A stretch of 64,000 nt of DNA from Candidatus Zixiibacteriota bacterium (GCA_024276275.1 JAJRXM010000049.1:62001-126000); one strand, 5' to 3'. Numbered from the stretch's first letter, positions 34,604 to 43,787 are shown. Numbers and translations: made by a program. Notes: a model not told the origin generated them from the letters alone.

Positions 34604-35295
34604 TTACAATTTATACGCAATACCAATCATAAAACGTAGTTCTAATTTTGGTTGGTTAATAGCATTATCGGCATCGGCATAGGTATATGTGTCTCGCTCA
34701 AGTCCGGTTGTGCCGTTTGGGTCATAAGCTGTGTCGTGGCCATGCAGTCTATTTTCTTTCATATAATTAACACCGGATGTTAAAATTAAATTGAATTTTT
34801 GATTTACAGTTAAATGTGATTCTAAACCGGAACCGATTCCCCATTGGTTTGAACGAATATCGAAATCTTCATTGCCACCTATAAAGTTAAAGTTTGCGGT
34901 AAATCTTTTATATCTTGGCCCTACATATAAATATGACTGTTCCAAGGAAAAAAGCTTGAAGGGTTTAGAAAATCTAATTTATAATCATATATACGACCCT
35001 TTTCTTCCGGTACACCGTTTGTTGCATCATTGATAAATATTCGTCTGGCGTCTGCCGGAATACCCGGCTTTAATGATGTATACCCAACTGCAAAGCGAAG
35101 ATTTATCGAAGATTCAGACGTTAGATTTGAAACCATTCCATGAATTTCTCCTCCAAACCCTCCGTTGCTTCCTAAAGAGAAGCCTATAGTAACAGATGGC
35201 TTGTCAAGAGAACTGTATATTTTAGCAGTTTCTGCTTGAATTACTGTAACTGTCAGAAAAAAAATCAAAATTAAACCCGATAACATCTTTTTCAT
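34604..35295 (-). pseudogene. Outer membrane beta-barrel-like protein, frameshifted
   Basis: The first frame (35295 down to 34921) starts with a signal peptide (GLILIFFLTVTVIQAET) and has beta-strand patterns (SVTIGFSLGSNGGFGGEIHG). It ends in a stop right after the overlap. A second frame (34945 down to 34604) continues YVGPRYKRFTANFNFIGG and ends with LELRFMIGIAYKL, a typical last strand of an outer membrane barrel. The two frames meet near 34920 in the AT-rich stretch TCATATTTATATGTAG. A single frameshift joins them into about 230 residues. Either a frameshift mutation or a sequencing error. Confidence 0.65.
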
Positions 35296-35331
35296 TGCTA
35301 TCTCCTTTAATTTGTTAACATGCTGTTAATT

Positions 35332-35356
35332 AACAAAATAGGCGGAATGACCGCCT
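35332..35356 (-). terminator. Hairpin terminator after the 4Fe-4S gene
   Basis: On the minus strand AGGCGG pairs with CCGCCT around TCATT and is followed by ATTTTGTT. It lies about 170 bases past the 4Fe-4S protein's stop and just ahead of the beta-barrel gene. Confidence 0.6.
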
Positions 35357-35522
35357 TTGTTCCCGATATTTCATGTATAGATTAAATCGACCGCTAAAAT
35401 CTGATTCTTTAAAGAAATAAACTTTTTTATTTTTACATGTAATAATAAATCAGCTCTTTATGAAGACACGACCTGTATAGCTTATAACAAATTAGTGATT
35501 ATTGGAGTTCTCGTGCTCTTAA

Positions 35523-36620
35523 CTAAAAATCAAATACTTTTCGATTTTCGGAATCCGCGGTTTTTCTGAAGTCCCATTTGTTTTCCAGCCGCAGAACTCC
35601 ACGAGGGCAGACATGGGCACACATTCCACAACCGACACAAGATGCTCGTTTGAAAGATTGGTTGGTTTGTGCATACGCACGTACATCAATACCCATCTCG
35701 CAGTATGTTGAACAGTTACCGCATGAAATGCACATTTCATCTTTGACAGTTATACGGAACCGTCCGAATTTCTGTATTAATCCGAGCAAGGCAGCCATCG
35801 GGCAGAAGAACCTGCACCAGACTCTGCTTCCCATAAGAGGATAGAGTCCAACCCCAAGGACACCCGAGAGCATAGCAACAACTAAAAACTGATAGGTTCC
35901 TTGCACTTTCGAGGCAATCAAATCAAATGTTGCATAGTCTGTCACCCACTCACCTGCTGTATTTTCATAGTGCATACCCCAGTTTATAATTACTAAGGCT
36001 GTCGAAAGAATTGCCAACACAAGAACCGTATGGATTGAAACTTGTTCAAACTTCCATGCTTTGACTCGTTTGTCAGAAAGCTGTCGAAATGAATCTCCTG
36101 CTGTCTCGGCAAGTCCGCCGCAACCGCAGACCCAAGAACAATACCATCGTTTGCCGTAAAGAAGAGTTAAAATCGGAACTGCGATTAATGAACCGACAAA
36201 AGCATAGACAATTATTAAAATTGGGTAATCAAAAATATACTTTGGATTAAACAGCTCAATACCCAACGGCCAGAACTTGGCAAAATTGAATCCCTTGGAC
36301 TCAAACATCCCCATAATTTCAGGGATTGAAAAGGCAAAAACAACCTGCATAAATATAAGTGTAAAAGTTCGAAATTTTTGATAGCGACTGTTGCCGTGAG
36401 TGTTAATGAAATATAACCCACCGGCTATGATAGCAATTGTATAAAGAACTCCGTACAGATTCCATTTACTTTCAAGGCCGACCAGATGAGCCCAACTGTC
36501 GGGGATATTTGTAAAATATATCAGCAGATAAAATGCGAATAACAATAAAGAAAGCACCCAGGCAATGATACCTTTTGATTTAAGAGAGCTTTTATATGTA
36601 GACATTAATCCGGTTTGCAT
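35523..36620 (-). CDS. Membrane 4Fe-4S ferredoxin protein (NapH/CcoG-like)
   Basis: This 365-residue protein has about five N-terminal to central membrane helices and the NapH-type cytoplasmic Cys motif GKRWYCSWVCGCGGLAE. A second CxxxC-type element is VWCRFFCPM. The C-terminal domain holds two 4Fe-4S clusters: MCISCGNCSTYCEMG and SCVGCGMCAHVCPRG. This is the NapH/RdxA/CcoG-like polyferredoxin design, moving electrons between quinol/NADH and periplasmic reductases. It is 13 nt downstream of an FAD/NAD oxidoreductase gene, with which it probably works. Confidence 0.88.
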   Translation of the reverse strand: MQTGLMSTYKSSLKSKGIIAWVLSLLLFAFYLLIYFTNIPDSWAHLVGLESKWNLYGVLYTIAIIAGGLYFINTHGNSRYQKFRTFTLIFMQVVFAFSIPEIMGMFESKGFNFAKFWPLGIELFNPKYIFDYPILIIVYAFVGSLIAVPILTLLYGKRWYCSWVCGCGGLAETAGDSFRQLSDKRVKAWKFEQVSIHTVLVLAILSTALVIINWGMHYENTAGEWVTDYATFDLIASKVQGTYQFLVVAMLSGVLGVGLYPLMGSRVWCRFFCPMAALLGLIQKFGRFRITVKDEMCISCGNCSTYCEMGIDVRAYAQTNQSFKRASCVGCGMCAHVCPRGVLRLENKWDFRKTADSENRKVFDF

Positions 36621-36633
36621 ATATTTTCCTCCC

Positions 36634-37890
36634 TTAAGATACTTGTTTATTCAGTTTGAATTGCGGCATAAACTCTTCATCATAAAGAGCCTTATGCAGA
36701 TGGTCCAGCACCCAAGACAAAGTTCGTTTCTCATCTATCCATTGCACAAGTATCCGATGGTCCCACCTTCGCCCAAGCATGTTAAATCCTACGACTTTGT
36801 TATCAGGAAGATACGTTATACGAACGGTGTTGTGAGTTCCTTCTTCTTGAGAGTAGAAATTTTTCTCTCCATCTAAATTAAAATTTACAAGTCCCGCAGT
36901 TGTGTATTCAATATCAAAAAACTTTGCCGAGTTATAGAAAGTTCCTCTTTTATATATTTTTTCCATCCCAAATAAATTTGCGGCAGCGATTTTTCCTTGG
37001 TCACGACCGGTATACCAAAGTTGTTCGGGACGACGGACATTGTTGAACCATATTACCGAGGCACAATCACCGGCAGAATAAATATCGGTACAGTTCGTTT
37101 GCAAATACTCATCAACTATTATCCCACCACGTTCATCCATGGTAACTCCCGAATCTTTTAACCAATCGGTTTGAGGTCGCACACCAACTGCAATAACCAC
37201 TAATTCACAATCAATAATTTCTCCGTCACCTGTTTTAACACCGACAACTTTACCGTCTTTACCTAGTATCTCTGCAAATGCAGTTTTGAGTCTGAGATCA
37301 ACTTTATGATGCTTCATATGTTCTGCTATTATCGTGCTTTCAGTCTTATCAAGAGCAATCGGCCAGTAGTAATCTTCACGAACCAAAAATGTTACATCAA
37401 TCCCTGCTTGTAGAAGAACTTCGACAGTTTCAATTCCTATTAAGCCGCCACCTACAACGACTGCTTTTTTTGCTGTTTTTGATTTTTCTTGGAGCCATTG
37501 TAAGTTTTGCCAAGTAACAAAATTGCCGACACCGTCTAAATCTTGTCCCGGCCAATTATACATAGCAGGAACAGCCCCACAGGCGATTAATAATTTATCA
37601 AAAGAAATAGTTTCGCCTTTTTCCAAATAGAGCTTATTTGAGTTGGTGTCTAATTTCGTTACTTTATCATTTACTCGTTTGAAACCCATTTTTTCATAAT
37701 GGTCTCGTTCAAACGGTTCAACACATTGTTCACTTAATTGCCCGCAAAAAACATACATAAGGGCTGTGCGACTGAAATGATGTTCTGATTCATAAGAGAT
37801 AATTGTAATTTCGGCATCTTCGTCATAGTTCCGAAGAGAGTTGGCAGCATTTATTCCTGCCACCCCGTTACCGATTATGACATAGTGCAT
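36634..37890 (-). CDS. FAD/NAD(P)-dependent oxidoreductase (pyridine nucleotide-disulphide class)
   Basis: This 418-residue protein has MHYVIIGNGVAGINAANSL (FAD Rossmann), KAVVVGGGLIGIETVEVLL (NAD motif, near residue 142), RPQTDWLK and IYSAGDCASVIW. The last is the second FAD motif. It resembles rubredoxin/ferredoxin reductases and the N-terminal domain of nitrite reductase large subunits; there is no redox-active CxxC. Together with the downstream membrane 4Fe-4S protein it makes an NAD(P)H-to-membrane electron route. It starts 75 bases after the DUF3179 gene on the same strand. Confidence 0.86.
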   Translation of the reverse strand: MHYVIIGNGVAGINAANSLRNYDEDAEITIISYESEHHFSRTALMYVFCGQLSEQCVEPFERDHYEKMGFKRVNDKVTKLDTNSNKLYLEKGETISFDKLLIACGAVPAMYNWPGQDLDGVGNFVTWQNLQWLQEKSKTAKKAVVVGGGLIGIETVEVLLQAGIDVTFLVREDYYWPIALDKTESTIIAEHMKHHKVDLRLKTAFAEILGKDGKVVGVKTGDGEIIDCELVVIAVGVRPQTDWLKDSGVTMDERGGIIVDEYLQTNCTDIYSAGDCASVIWFNNVRRPEQLWYTGRDQGKIAAANLFGMEKIYKRGTFYNSAKFFDIEYTTAGLVNFNLDGEKNFYSQEEGTHNTVRITYLPDNKVVGFNMLGRRWDHRILVQWIDEKRTLSWVLDHLHKALYDEEFMPQFKLNKQVS

Positions 37891-37965
37891 ATAAAACTCC
37901 TTTGCGAATATTTAGAAAGTATCATAAAGGAGCATTTGTTTTCTCTTGTAGTAAAGTATAAAATA

Positions 37966-38937
37966 TTAATGAATTAGCTCCGTGTCTGAGAAAAAGGAAA
38001 TCCAGGCAAACCAAAATGAAGTAACAACAGGTACGGAACTAAATGTATATAACTTACTTTTGTTCACTTTGTCAGAAAGTTTCCCATCTATTAGTTTATA
38101 ATCTGTTTCATAAGCTGCTATAGTTTCACTTTTATTGTCGTATACAACTAGTATTGTTGAAGCACCTGATTTAAAAGCATATTGACCGTTCTTAATCAGA
38201 TAGTCTTTGGAAACAGCTACAATTTTATCACCGTGTCTTATTCCAAAAACCAACTCTTTACCACCAAGTTTATTGAATGTATCGGCTCGGTTAAAGATTC
38301 CAAACTTCGTACTGTCTTCCATATATTTTTTATAATACGAACCGGCAATTCCGATAGTATCTTTTTTCAACATAAGTCCTTTAGGATATTGTTTTTTGAA
38401 TTCAGAAAATGTCGAATGTGAAAAATTATTAAACATCGTAAGTTTTTTACTTTTCAAATCCCCTTGAATTGCTTCGCCGGTTATTTGAGCCCAGAGAGAT
38501 TGGCTTTCAATATCTTGCATGACTAAGGCATCCTGCCATAGAGAACCCGATGCTTGGAAAGTGTGACGAACAGAGTCAACCGTTGCGGTATACACGATAC
38601 CGGTATAACAAAGCGGTCACCATGTGACAGTAATTGCTTTACCGTTGATATAATCATTTACAACTTCATGTTGGTCTAAATGCCAAATAGAATATGCTTT
38701 GGCTTTATTGCCGTCAGCTACAACAATAAGCGGTTCGTTATCATAGTAAAGAGACTCTGCCTCTTTTATTGAAATAAACTGAGGATCAAAAATCGCAGGT
38801 ATATCTCCCGGTTTTAACAGAGTATACATAGTATGCCCCATGATTTCAGTCTTTTTCGGTTCCGGACGTTGAGCAAAAACCGATGATGATACAACCGTGA
38901 TGATACAGAATGCTGTTAATAACTTTTTTGCAAACAT
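37966..38937 (-). CDS. DUF3179 protein with in-frame TGA at a conserved Cys codon (selenoprotein candidate)
   Basis: This secreted or periplasmic protein has a signal peptide (LTAFCIITVVSSSVFAQ). Up to codon 106 it matches DUF3179: GDIPAIFDPQFISIKEAE, then IWHLDQHEVVNDYINGKAITVTW. Codon 107 (38617-38619) is TGA. The same frame continues PLCYTGIVYT... and QASGSLWQDALVMQDIESQS, LWAQITGEAIQG, all in register with the family. DUF3179 proteins normally have VTYCPLC here, so TGA replaces the first Cys of the CxxC. A stem-loop lies 15 nt downstream. Total 323 residues. Its function is not known in the family. The selenocysteine reading is an inference, and a plain nonsense mutation is the alternative. 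Confidence 0.75.
38580..38616 (-). promoter_or_regulatory. SECIS-like stem-loop directly after the TGA codon
   Basis: On the minus strand GGTAT (38601-38597) and ATACC (38591-38587) pair perfectly around the loop CGTGT. The lower stem pairs CCG/CGG and TTG/CAA with small bulges. The loop starts about 20 nt after the TGA, inside the 16-37 nt range known for bacterial SECIS elements. The pairing is visible; activity is not shown. Confidence 0.45.
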
Positions 38938-39006
38938 AATTATACCTTTTATATAAGTGAGTTATACTCAATAAACATTAAAAATTATAAAATTGTTCCG
39001 CTGTAG

Positions 39007-40119
39007 TTAATATAATGTAAAATCTAGTGATGCGAAGGTATTGCCGTTGATAACAAGCTCTATAGAATGCTTTCCCGGGTAATGTTTGCGGGTAGACATC
39101 TCTTTGAATGAATGTTTTGTAGAGAGAGAGATTTGTTGATTACTTTTTATCTTTTTTTCAGAAAGCTTGAAAACCTTTGGTGATTGCTTCCCGTTCTTTT
39201 TCATATAGTACACTTTGTAATCAATCGCAAGTTTTTGAGGTTGTGATGACTTGGAAAGTAAATCAAATGTCAAGAGTCCTGATTCGCCAATCTGAATTCT
39301 TTTTTTGTGTAATATAAAGTTATCTATCGCAACTTTTGGGTTTTCGGTAAATCCAAAAAGAGGGAAGACGCTCGGGTTGTCCTTTTTCAACAAAGTACGA
39401 CAGGCATGTTTTACAATCCAATTTGTTTCAGGACAATTTGTCCTCAGCCACTTTTTTCCTACTTGTATAACCAGTTCAGGATGATCTTTTGAAATATCAT
39501 TGAGATTGTTAGCAACTGCCTTACGAACATACAAAGAACTGTCCGCTTTAAGTTTCTCAAGTATCTTCAATACTTCGGTTGGGTCTTTTTTAAACTCTTC
39601 AACATGAGCCATCCAAACACCTCTCGGACGGGTACCTTCGGCGGCAAGTCTTCGCACATGTTCATTCTCATCTGTTACCCAACGATGTAAAATCGGCATC
39701 ATCTTCTTTCTGTTCTGAATCAAATACGGACGGATTGCAAATTCGGCAGTACTATACCTGGTTAGGATTTCTAACGCTTCTACCGATTCATCAAAATTCT
39801 CCAAGCCAAACTTTTCGACAAAGGTTAGCAATGCCCAATTCTCAAAAGTTCCGGCAACAGGAGCAGTTTTTTTAATTATCTTTATTGCCTGTGTGTAATT
39901 TTTAGGAAGGAATTGTTTTAATGCTTCCGCTATCACGTAGATACGTTCTTTAAGCTCAAGGTCGAAAAACTTTTCTGTAAGAATATATCTGCCGAAGCCA
40001 CTTTGGTCGAACTTTTTTGAAGCTCGACCAAGTTGCTCGGCTAGTATTTCAACTGCTTTTCTATCGATTGAATCTTTCCAAAGACCTGACTCCGGTCTTA
40101 TCTCAATATCTGGAGCCAT
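39007..40119 (-). CDS. DNA alkylation repair protein, AlkC-like HEAT-repeat glycosylase
   Basis: This 370-residue helical-repeat protein has the AlkC/AlkD pattern of short HEAT helices, including FENWALLTFVEKFGLENF, DENEHVRRLAAEGTRPRGVWM, DSSLYVRKAVANNLNDISKDHP and TNWIVKHACRTLLKK. The last 100 residues (FGFTENPKVAIDNFILHKKRI..., ending LVINGNTFASLDFTLY) are beta-rich, like the C-terminal Ig-like domain described in AlkC and absent from AlkD. It probably removes N3-alkylpurines from DNA. It begins 3 nt after pepF stops, so the two are co-transcribed. Confidence 0.85.
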   Translation of the reverse strand: MAPDIEIRPESGLWKDSIDRKAVEILAEQLGRASKKFDQSGFGRYILTEKFFDLELKERIYVIAEALKQFLPKNYTQAIKIIKKTAPVAGTFENWALLTFVEKFGLENFDESVEALEILTRYSTAEFAIRPYLIQNRKKMMPILHRWVTDENEHVRRLAAEGTRPRGVWMAHVEEFKKDPTEVLKILEKLKADSSLYVRKAVANNLNDISKDHPELVIQVGKKWLRTNCPETNWIVKHACRTLLKKDNPSVFPLFGFTENPKVAIDNFILHKKRIQIGESGLLTFDLLSKSSQPQKLAIDYKVYYMKKNGKQSPKVFKLSEKKIKSNQQISLSTKHSFKEMSTRKHYPGKHSIELVINGNTFASLDFTLY

Positions 40120-40122
40120 GCT

Positions 40123-41949
40123 TTATGAAAGTTCGTCTACTAATCTAACAAATTCATCTACATCTGCCAATGCCGTATCAATAGCACCTTTCCAGAATGC
40201 TTCATCGGTTAAGTCAACGCCAAGATGCTTTTGTGTGACTGCCTCGGTTGTCATTGAACCGGTATCAGAAAGTAAGGCATCATATTTAGCAGCAAATGAC
40301 GGACCTTCTTTTTTAGCTTGTTCATATAAGCCACCTGGATACATAAATCCGAATGTATAAGCAAAGTTATAAAATGGTGCACCGGTAAAGAAGAAATGTA
40401 ATTTTGTACACCAGAAAAGCGGATGATACCCGGATTCGTCTAAGAGATCTCCGAACGCTTCTTTTTGAGCTTCAACCATTAAATCTTTAAGTTGTTCCGT
40501 AGAAAGAACTCCGTTTTTACGTTTTTCGTAGAAATTTTTATCAAATAGATAGCGACTGTGAATATCACACATAAAGGTATAAGCACCCTGTAACTTCTGT
40601 TCAATAAGCATCAGCTTTTCTTGAGCGTCATCTGTTTGTGCCAAGGCTGCATCGGTAACAACAGCTTCAGCAAATGTCGAGGCAGTTTCGGCAAGGTTCA
40701 TCGGGTAATGTTGAGCAAACGGCTGTTTCTCTTTTAAAACCCAACTATGATATGCATGTCCAAGTTCATGAGCAAGAGTCAACAGGTTTTCATAGGAACC
40801 GGCATACGTCATAAATATTCGAGATTGATTATGTTTACCCATTCCGGTACAGAACCCGCCGCCGCGTTTGTTCGGACGGTCTTCTGCTTCAATCCAATTT
40901 TTATCAAAGGCAAGTTTACAAAATGCTGCCATGTCGGGAGAAAATGATTTTATATTTTCATAGATAAAATCAGATGCTTCATCATAAGCATACAGTTTTT
41001 CGGTATTTCCGCAAGGAGCAAACTGATCATACCATCTGAACTTGTCAATGTTTAGAAGTTTTTTCTTAGCATCAATGTACGGTTTCAAGCGGTGCAGATT
41101 ATCTTTAATAACTTTCCACATAGTATCAAGCGTTTTTTGTTCCATACGTGCCTGTTTGAGCGGTTCAAAAGTAGCCGATTCCCATCCGCGTCGTTCATAC
41201 AACGAAAGTCTGAAACCTGCCATAGAGTTCAACATCATAGATGCCAGATTTTGATTTGACTCCCAGGCAGTAACCATTTTTTCAAATGCCTGTTTACGTA
41301 CATCACGGTTACCGTCGGACATTTTTGTGGCAAGCTGTCCTAATGACATTGTTGTAGTTTTTCCGTTTTCTTCAAAGTCAACTTTCATTTCACCGGACAT
41401 TTTACCGTAGAGTTGGTCCCAGGCGTGGTATCCGTTTACAGAAAGTTCTAATGCCAGTGATTCCATTTCAACAGGCATTTTACTTTTTGCTAAATCACGC
41501 ATTTCGTTTAAGTAAAATTCAATTTCTTTCAAGCGGTCATCGGCAAGAAGTTTATTCCAGTTTTCATCGGACTGTTGTAATGCAAGCGATTCAAGTGTTG
41601 CTTTGATTTTTTCCCAACGTGAATAAGAAACCATCCCGTCACTCTCAATAGCATCAGCAGCGGAGTCGGTTGTATCTTGCGATGTCAAGCAACCGGCAAA
41701 AGAAAGTATCAATTCAATATCTTCTCCCAAAGATTGCCATTCCAAAATAAAGTCAGCCCAAGTGCTTATAGATGAATCATCTATTCCTGTTTGGAGTTGA
41801 TTGATTCCTTTTTCTGCTTTTACGAGCCGTTCTTTTACGTCATCACGATGTTTTTTGAATTCAGCAGAACTGCTTCCTCCTTTAAAGATTGAATCTAAAT
41901 CCCATTTTGGTGCAGGTGGTATTTTGGTTGTTACTTCTGCGGTAGTCAT
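40123..41949 (-). CDS. Oligoendopeptidase, M3 family (PepF type)
   Basis: This 608-residue cytoplasmic zinc metallopeptidase has the M3 motif LTLAHELGHAYHSWVL (HExGH) near residue 390, with the third ligand Glu expected in NLAETASTFAE. The N-terminal helical domain with WDLDSIFKGG and the C-terminal TFGFMYPGGLYEQAKKEG match clostridial/FCB oligoendopeptidase F-like proteins. It degrades short peptides. Length and motif positions are normal. The AlkC-like gene follows 3 nt later. Confidence 0.93.
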   Translation of the reverse strand: MTTAEVTTKIPPAPKWDLDSIFKGGSSSAEFKKHRDDVKERLVKAEKGINQLQTGIDDSSISTWADFILEWQSLGEDIELILSFAGCLTSQDTTDSAADAIESDGMVSYSRWEKIKATLESLALQQSDENWNKLLADDRLKEIEFYLNEMRDLAKSKMPVEMESLALELSVNGYHAWDQLYGKMSGEMKVDFEENGKTTTMSLGQLATKMSDGNRDVRKQAFEKMVTAWESNQNLASMMLNSMAGFRLSLYERRGWESATFEPLKQARMEQKTLDTMWKVIKDNLHRLKPYIDAKKKLLNIDKFRWYDQFAPCGNTEKLYAYDEASDFIYENIKSFSPDMAAFCKLAFDKNWIEAEDRPNKRGGGFCTGMGKHNQSRIFMTYAGSYENLLTLAHELGHAYHSWVLKEKQPFAQHYPMNLAETASTFAEAVVTDAALAQTDDAQEKLMLIEQKLQGAYTFMCDIHSRYLFDKNFYEKRKNGVLSTEQLKDLMVEAQKEAFGDLLDESGYHPLFWCTKLHFFFTGAPFYNFAYTFGFMYPGGLYEQAKKEGPSFAAKYDALLSDTGSMTTEAVTQKHLGVDLTDEAFWKGAIDTALADVDEFVRLVDELS

Positions 41950-42107
41950 TTTAATATCTCCATTGATAATTGTTACAAATTTTTAGGCTGTTAATATAGT
42001 ATAATGCGAATCTAAAGGCAATAGTTTCCATATGATCAAAAAAATATGTGAAATGAGTTACAGGCTGAAATTACACACAGGAGCATTGTGGGATATCAAC
42101 TTAATAA

Positions 42108-42136
42108 TTGACAATTTAGCCAATGAATAGTATAAT
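42108..42136 (+). promoter_or_regulatory. Consensus sigma70-type promoter
   Basis: TTGACA (42108-42113), a 17-bp spacer and TATAAT (42131-42136) are all perfect. The dockerin/propeller gene starts 52 bases later, with GGAGG upstream of its ATG. This predicts strong housekeeping expression. Confidence 0.85.
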
Positions 42137-42188
42137 ATATGTAAATATACTGTAAACTGATTCTTTTATATGGAGGAGTACTGTTATA

Positions 42189-43655
42189 ATGAAAATAACT
42201 TTACTACAAAACAAGATTAAAGCTGTAAATCGGTTTAGCGGTAGATATTTTTTCTTTACGCCAGTTCTTATGTTTTTGATGGTATATTTATTTTTGCCAT
42301 CTACAATTTCGGCAGGAAATTTTAATGATAAATCCTTACTTTCTTCTTGTTGTATAGGAATAAGAGGAAATGTTGATAATGATACACTTGAACAAATAAA
42401 TATCTCCGATTTAGTTTCATTTGTTGCTTATATGTTCTCAAGTGGTGATGAACCGTTATGTATGGAGGAAGCCGATGTTGATGTGTCAGGTGGTATCGAT
42501 ATCTCAGACTTAGTTCTATTGGTAGCCTACATGTTCTCGGGAGGAGTAGCTCCGATTGATTGTCCAACTAAAACTTTCGGTGGGACGGGTGAGGATAAAA
42601 GTTTTTCTGTTTGCAAGGCTTCGAATGGTGGTTATATGATAACAGGTCATACTTGGTCATTTGGAATAGGTGGAGCAGTTTACTTGATTAAGACAGATGA
42701 CAATGGAGCTTCTATTTGGGAGAAAACTTATGGTGGTGGATATTTTGACACAGGTTATTCTATTGGTGAGACATCTGATGGTGGTTATATAATAACTGGT
42801 TGGACATGGTCATTTGGTGCTTTATTAAGTGATCTTTACCTAGTTAAAGTTGATAGCAATGGTAATCTTGATTGGGAGAAATCCTTCAGAGGGACAGATT
42901 ATGATTATGGCTATTCTGTAATTGAAACATCAGATGGTGGTTATATAATAACAGGTAGTACCAGTTCATTTGGAACAGGTTCTGTAGATCTTTATCTTGT
43001 TAAGGTAGATAATAGTGGAGCTCTTATTTGGGAGAAAAATTTTGGTGGACCAGATATTGATAAAGGTTTTTCTATAGTCGAAACAGTCGATAGCTGTTTT
43101 ATTATAACTGGTTTAACTCGTTCATTTGGAACAGGTTCTGAAGATGTTTACCTTATTAAAGTAGATAATAGTGGAACTTTAATTTGGGAGAAAACTTTTG
43201 GCGGTACAAGTTCTGATTATGGTTCTTCTATAATTACAACATCTGATAGTGGGTTTATAGTTGTAGGTGAAACACATTCTTTTGGGTTAGGTTCTTCTGA
43301 TGTCTATCTTCTGAAGATAGATATCAATGGCAATCTTTCTTGGGAGAAAACCTTTGGTGGAACAGGTGAAGATTTTGGCTTGTCCGTAATTGAAACATCT
43401 GATAATAATTATATATTAGCTGGTATGAAATCTTCAGGAGGAGTTAGTGGGGGGGATGTTTACCTTATTAAAACCGATAATGATGGAACTTTATTATGGG
43501 AGCAAACTATAGGTGGGGCAGGTTATGAATATGGTTACTCTTTACTTGAAACACCAACAGGTGGTTATATCATAACTGGTTCTACTACTTCATCTGGAGC
43601 CGGTTCTTTTGATGTTTACTTCATTAAGACAGATTCTGAAGGGAATGTTTATTAG
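42189..43655 (+). CDS. Secreted dockerin-like protein with seven-repeat propeller
   Basis: This 488-residue protein has an N-terminal signal or anchor (TPVLMFLMVYLFLPSTISAG). A dockerin-like double repeat follows: INISDLVSFVAYMFSSGDEP and then DVSGGIDISDLVLLVAYMFSGG with Ca-binding-type Asp. From about residue 128 to the end come seven repeats of about 51 residues, each of the form GG...D.G.S...T.DGGYIITG.T.SFG.G..D.YL.K.D..G...WEK. Seven such blades suggest a beta-propeller or similar beta-repeat. The sequence is Thr/Ser/Gly-rich and acidic. No enzyme motif is seen. A cell-surface or matrix role is inferred. Confidence 0.82.
   Translation: MKITLLQNKIKAVNRFSGRYFFFTPVLMFLMVYLFLPSTISAGNFNDKSLLSSCCIGIRGNVDNDTLEQINISDLVSFVAYMFSSGDEPLCMEEADVDVSGGIDISDLVLLVAYMFSGGVAPIDCPTKTFGGTGEDKSFSVCKASNGGYMITGHTWSFGIGGAVYLIKTDDNGASIWEKTYGGGYFDTGYSIGETSDGGYIITGWTWSFGALLSDLYLVKVDSNGNLDWEKSFRGTDYDYGYSVIETSDGGYIITGSTSSFGTGSVDLYLVKVDNSGALIWEKNFGGPDIDKGFSIVETVDSCFIITGLTRSFGTGSEDVYLIKVDNSGTLIWEKTFGGTSSDYGSSIITTSDSGFIVVGETHSFGLGSSDVYLLKIDINGNLSWEKTFGGTGEDFGLSVIETSDNNYILAGMKSSGGVSGGDVYLIKTDNDGTLLWEQTIGGAGYEYGYSLLETPTGGYIITGSTTSSGAGSFDVYFIKTDSEGNVY
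42573..43652 (+). repeat. Seven tandem 51-53-codon repeats
   Basis: Each unit of about 155 bases encodes a block starting FGG or an equivalent (TFGG, TYGG, SFRG, NFGG, TFGG, TFGG, TIGG) and ending in WEK, WEQ or the protein terminus. Protein-level similarity is high. Repeats 3 and 4 are closest to each other in DNA (shared stretch around GATAATAGTGGAGCT). Confidence 0.8.
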
Positions 43656-43787
43656 TGGTATGTAAATAAACAGAAGAAACCTTTTACATAAGACTTTTAA
43701 AAGCACACTCTGTTTTTTATGTTATGTGTATATCTTCTTGGTAGAATAATTTATAATACTTTTTGATTCGGTTTAACTGGCAAAAAA

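Noticed and set aside
35578-35844. An 88-codon ORF on the + strand opposite the 4Fe-4S gene
   Set aside because: It is the complementary frame of the Cys-rich domain and has no similarity to a known protein.
38597-38937. Two separate genes at the DUF3179 locus (38617-38937 and 37966-38595)
   Set aside because: The two pieces are in the same frame, separated by one TGA plus conserved family sequence (PLCYTGIVY). The second ORF would lack a ribosome binding site, and the family is a single domain.
42573-43652. CRISPR-like or tandem DNA repeat
   Set aside because: The repetition is a coding repeat of about 155 bases with third-position differences and no spacers.
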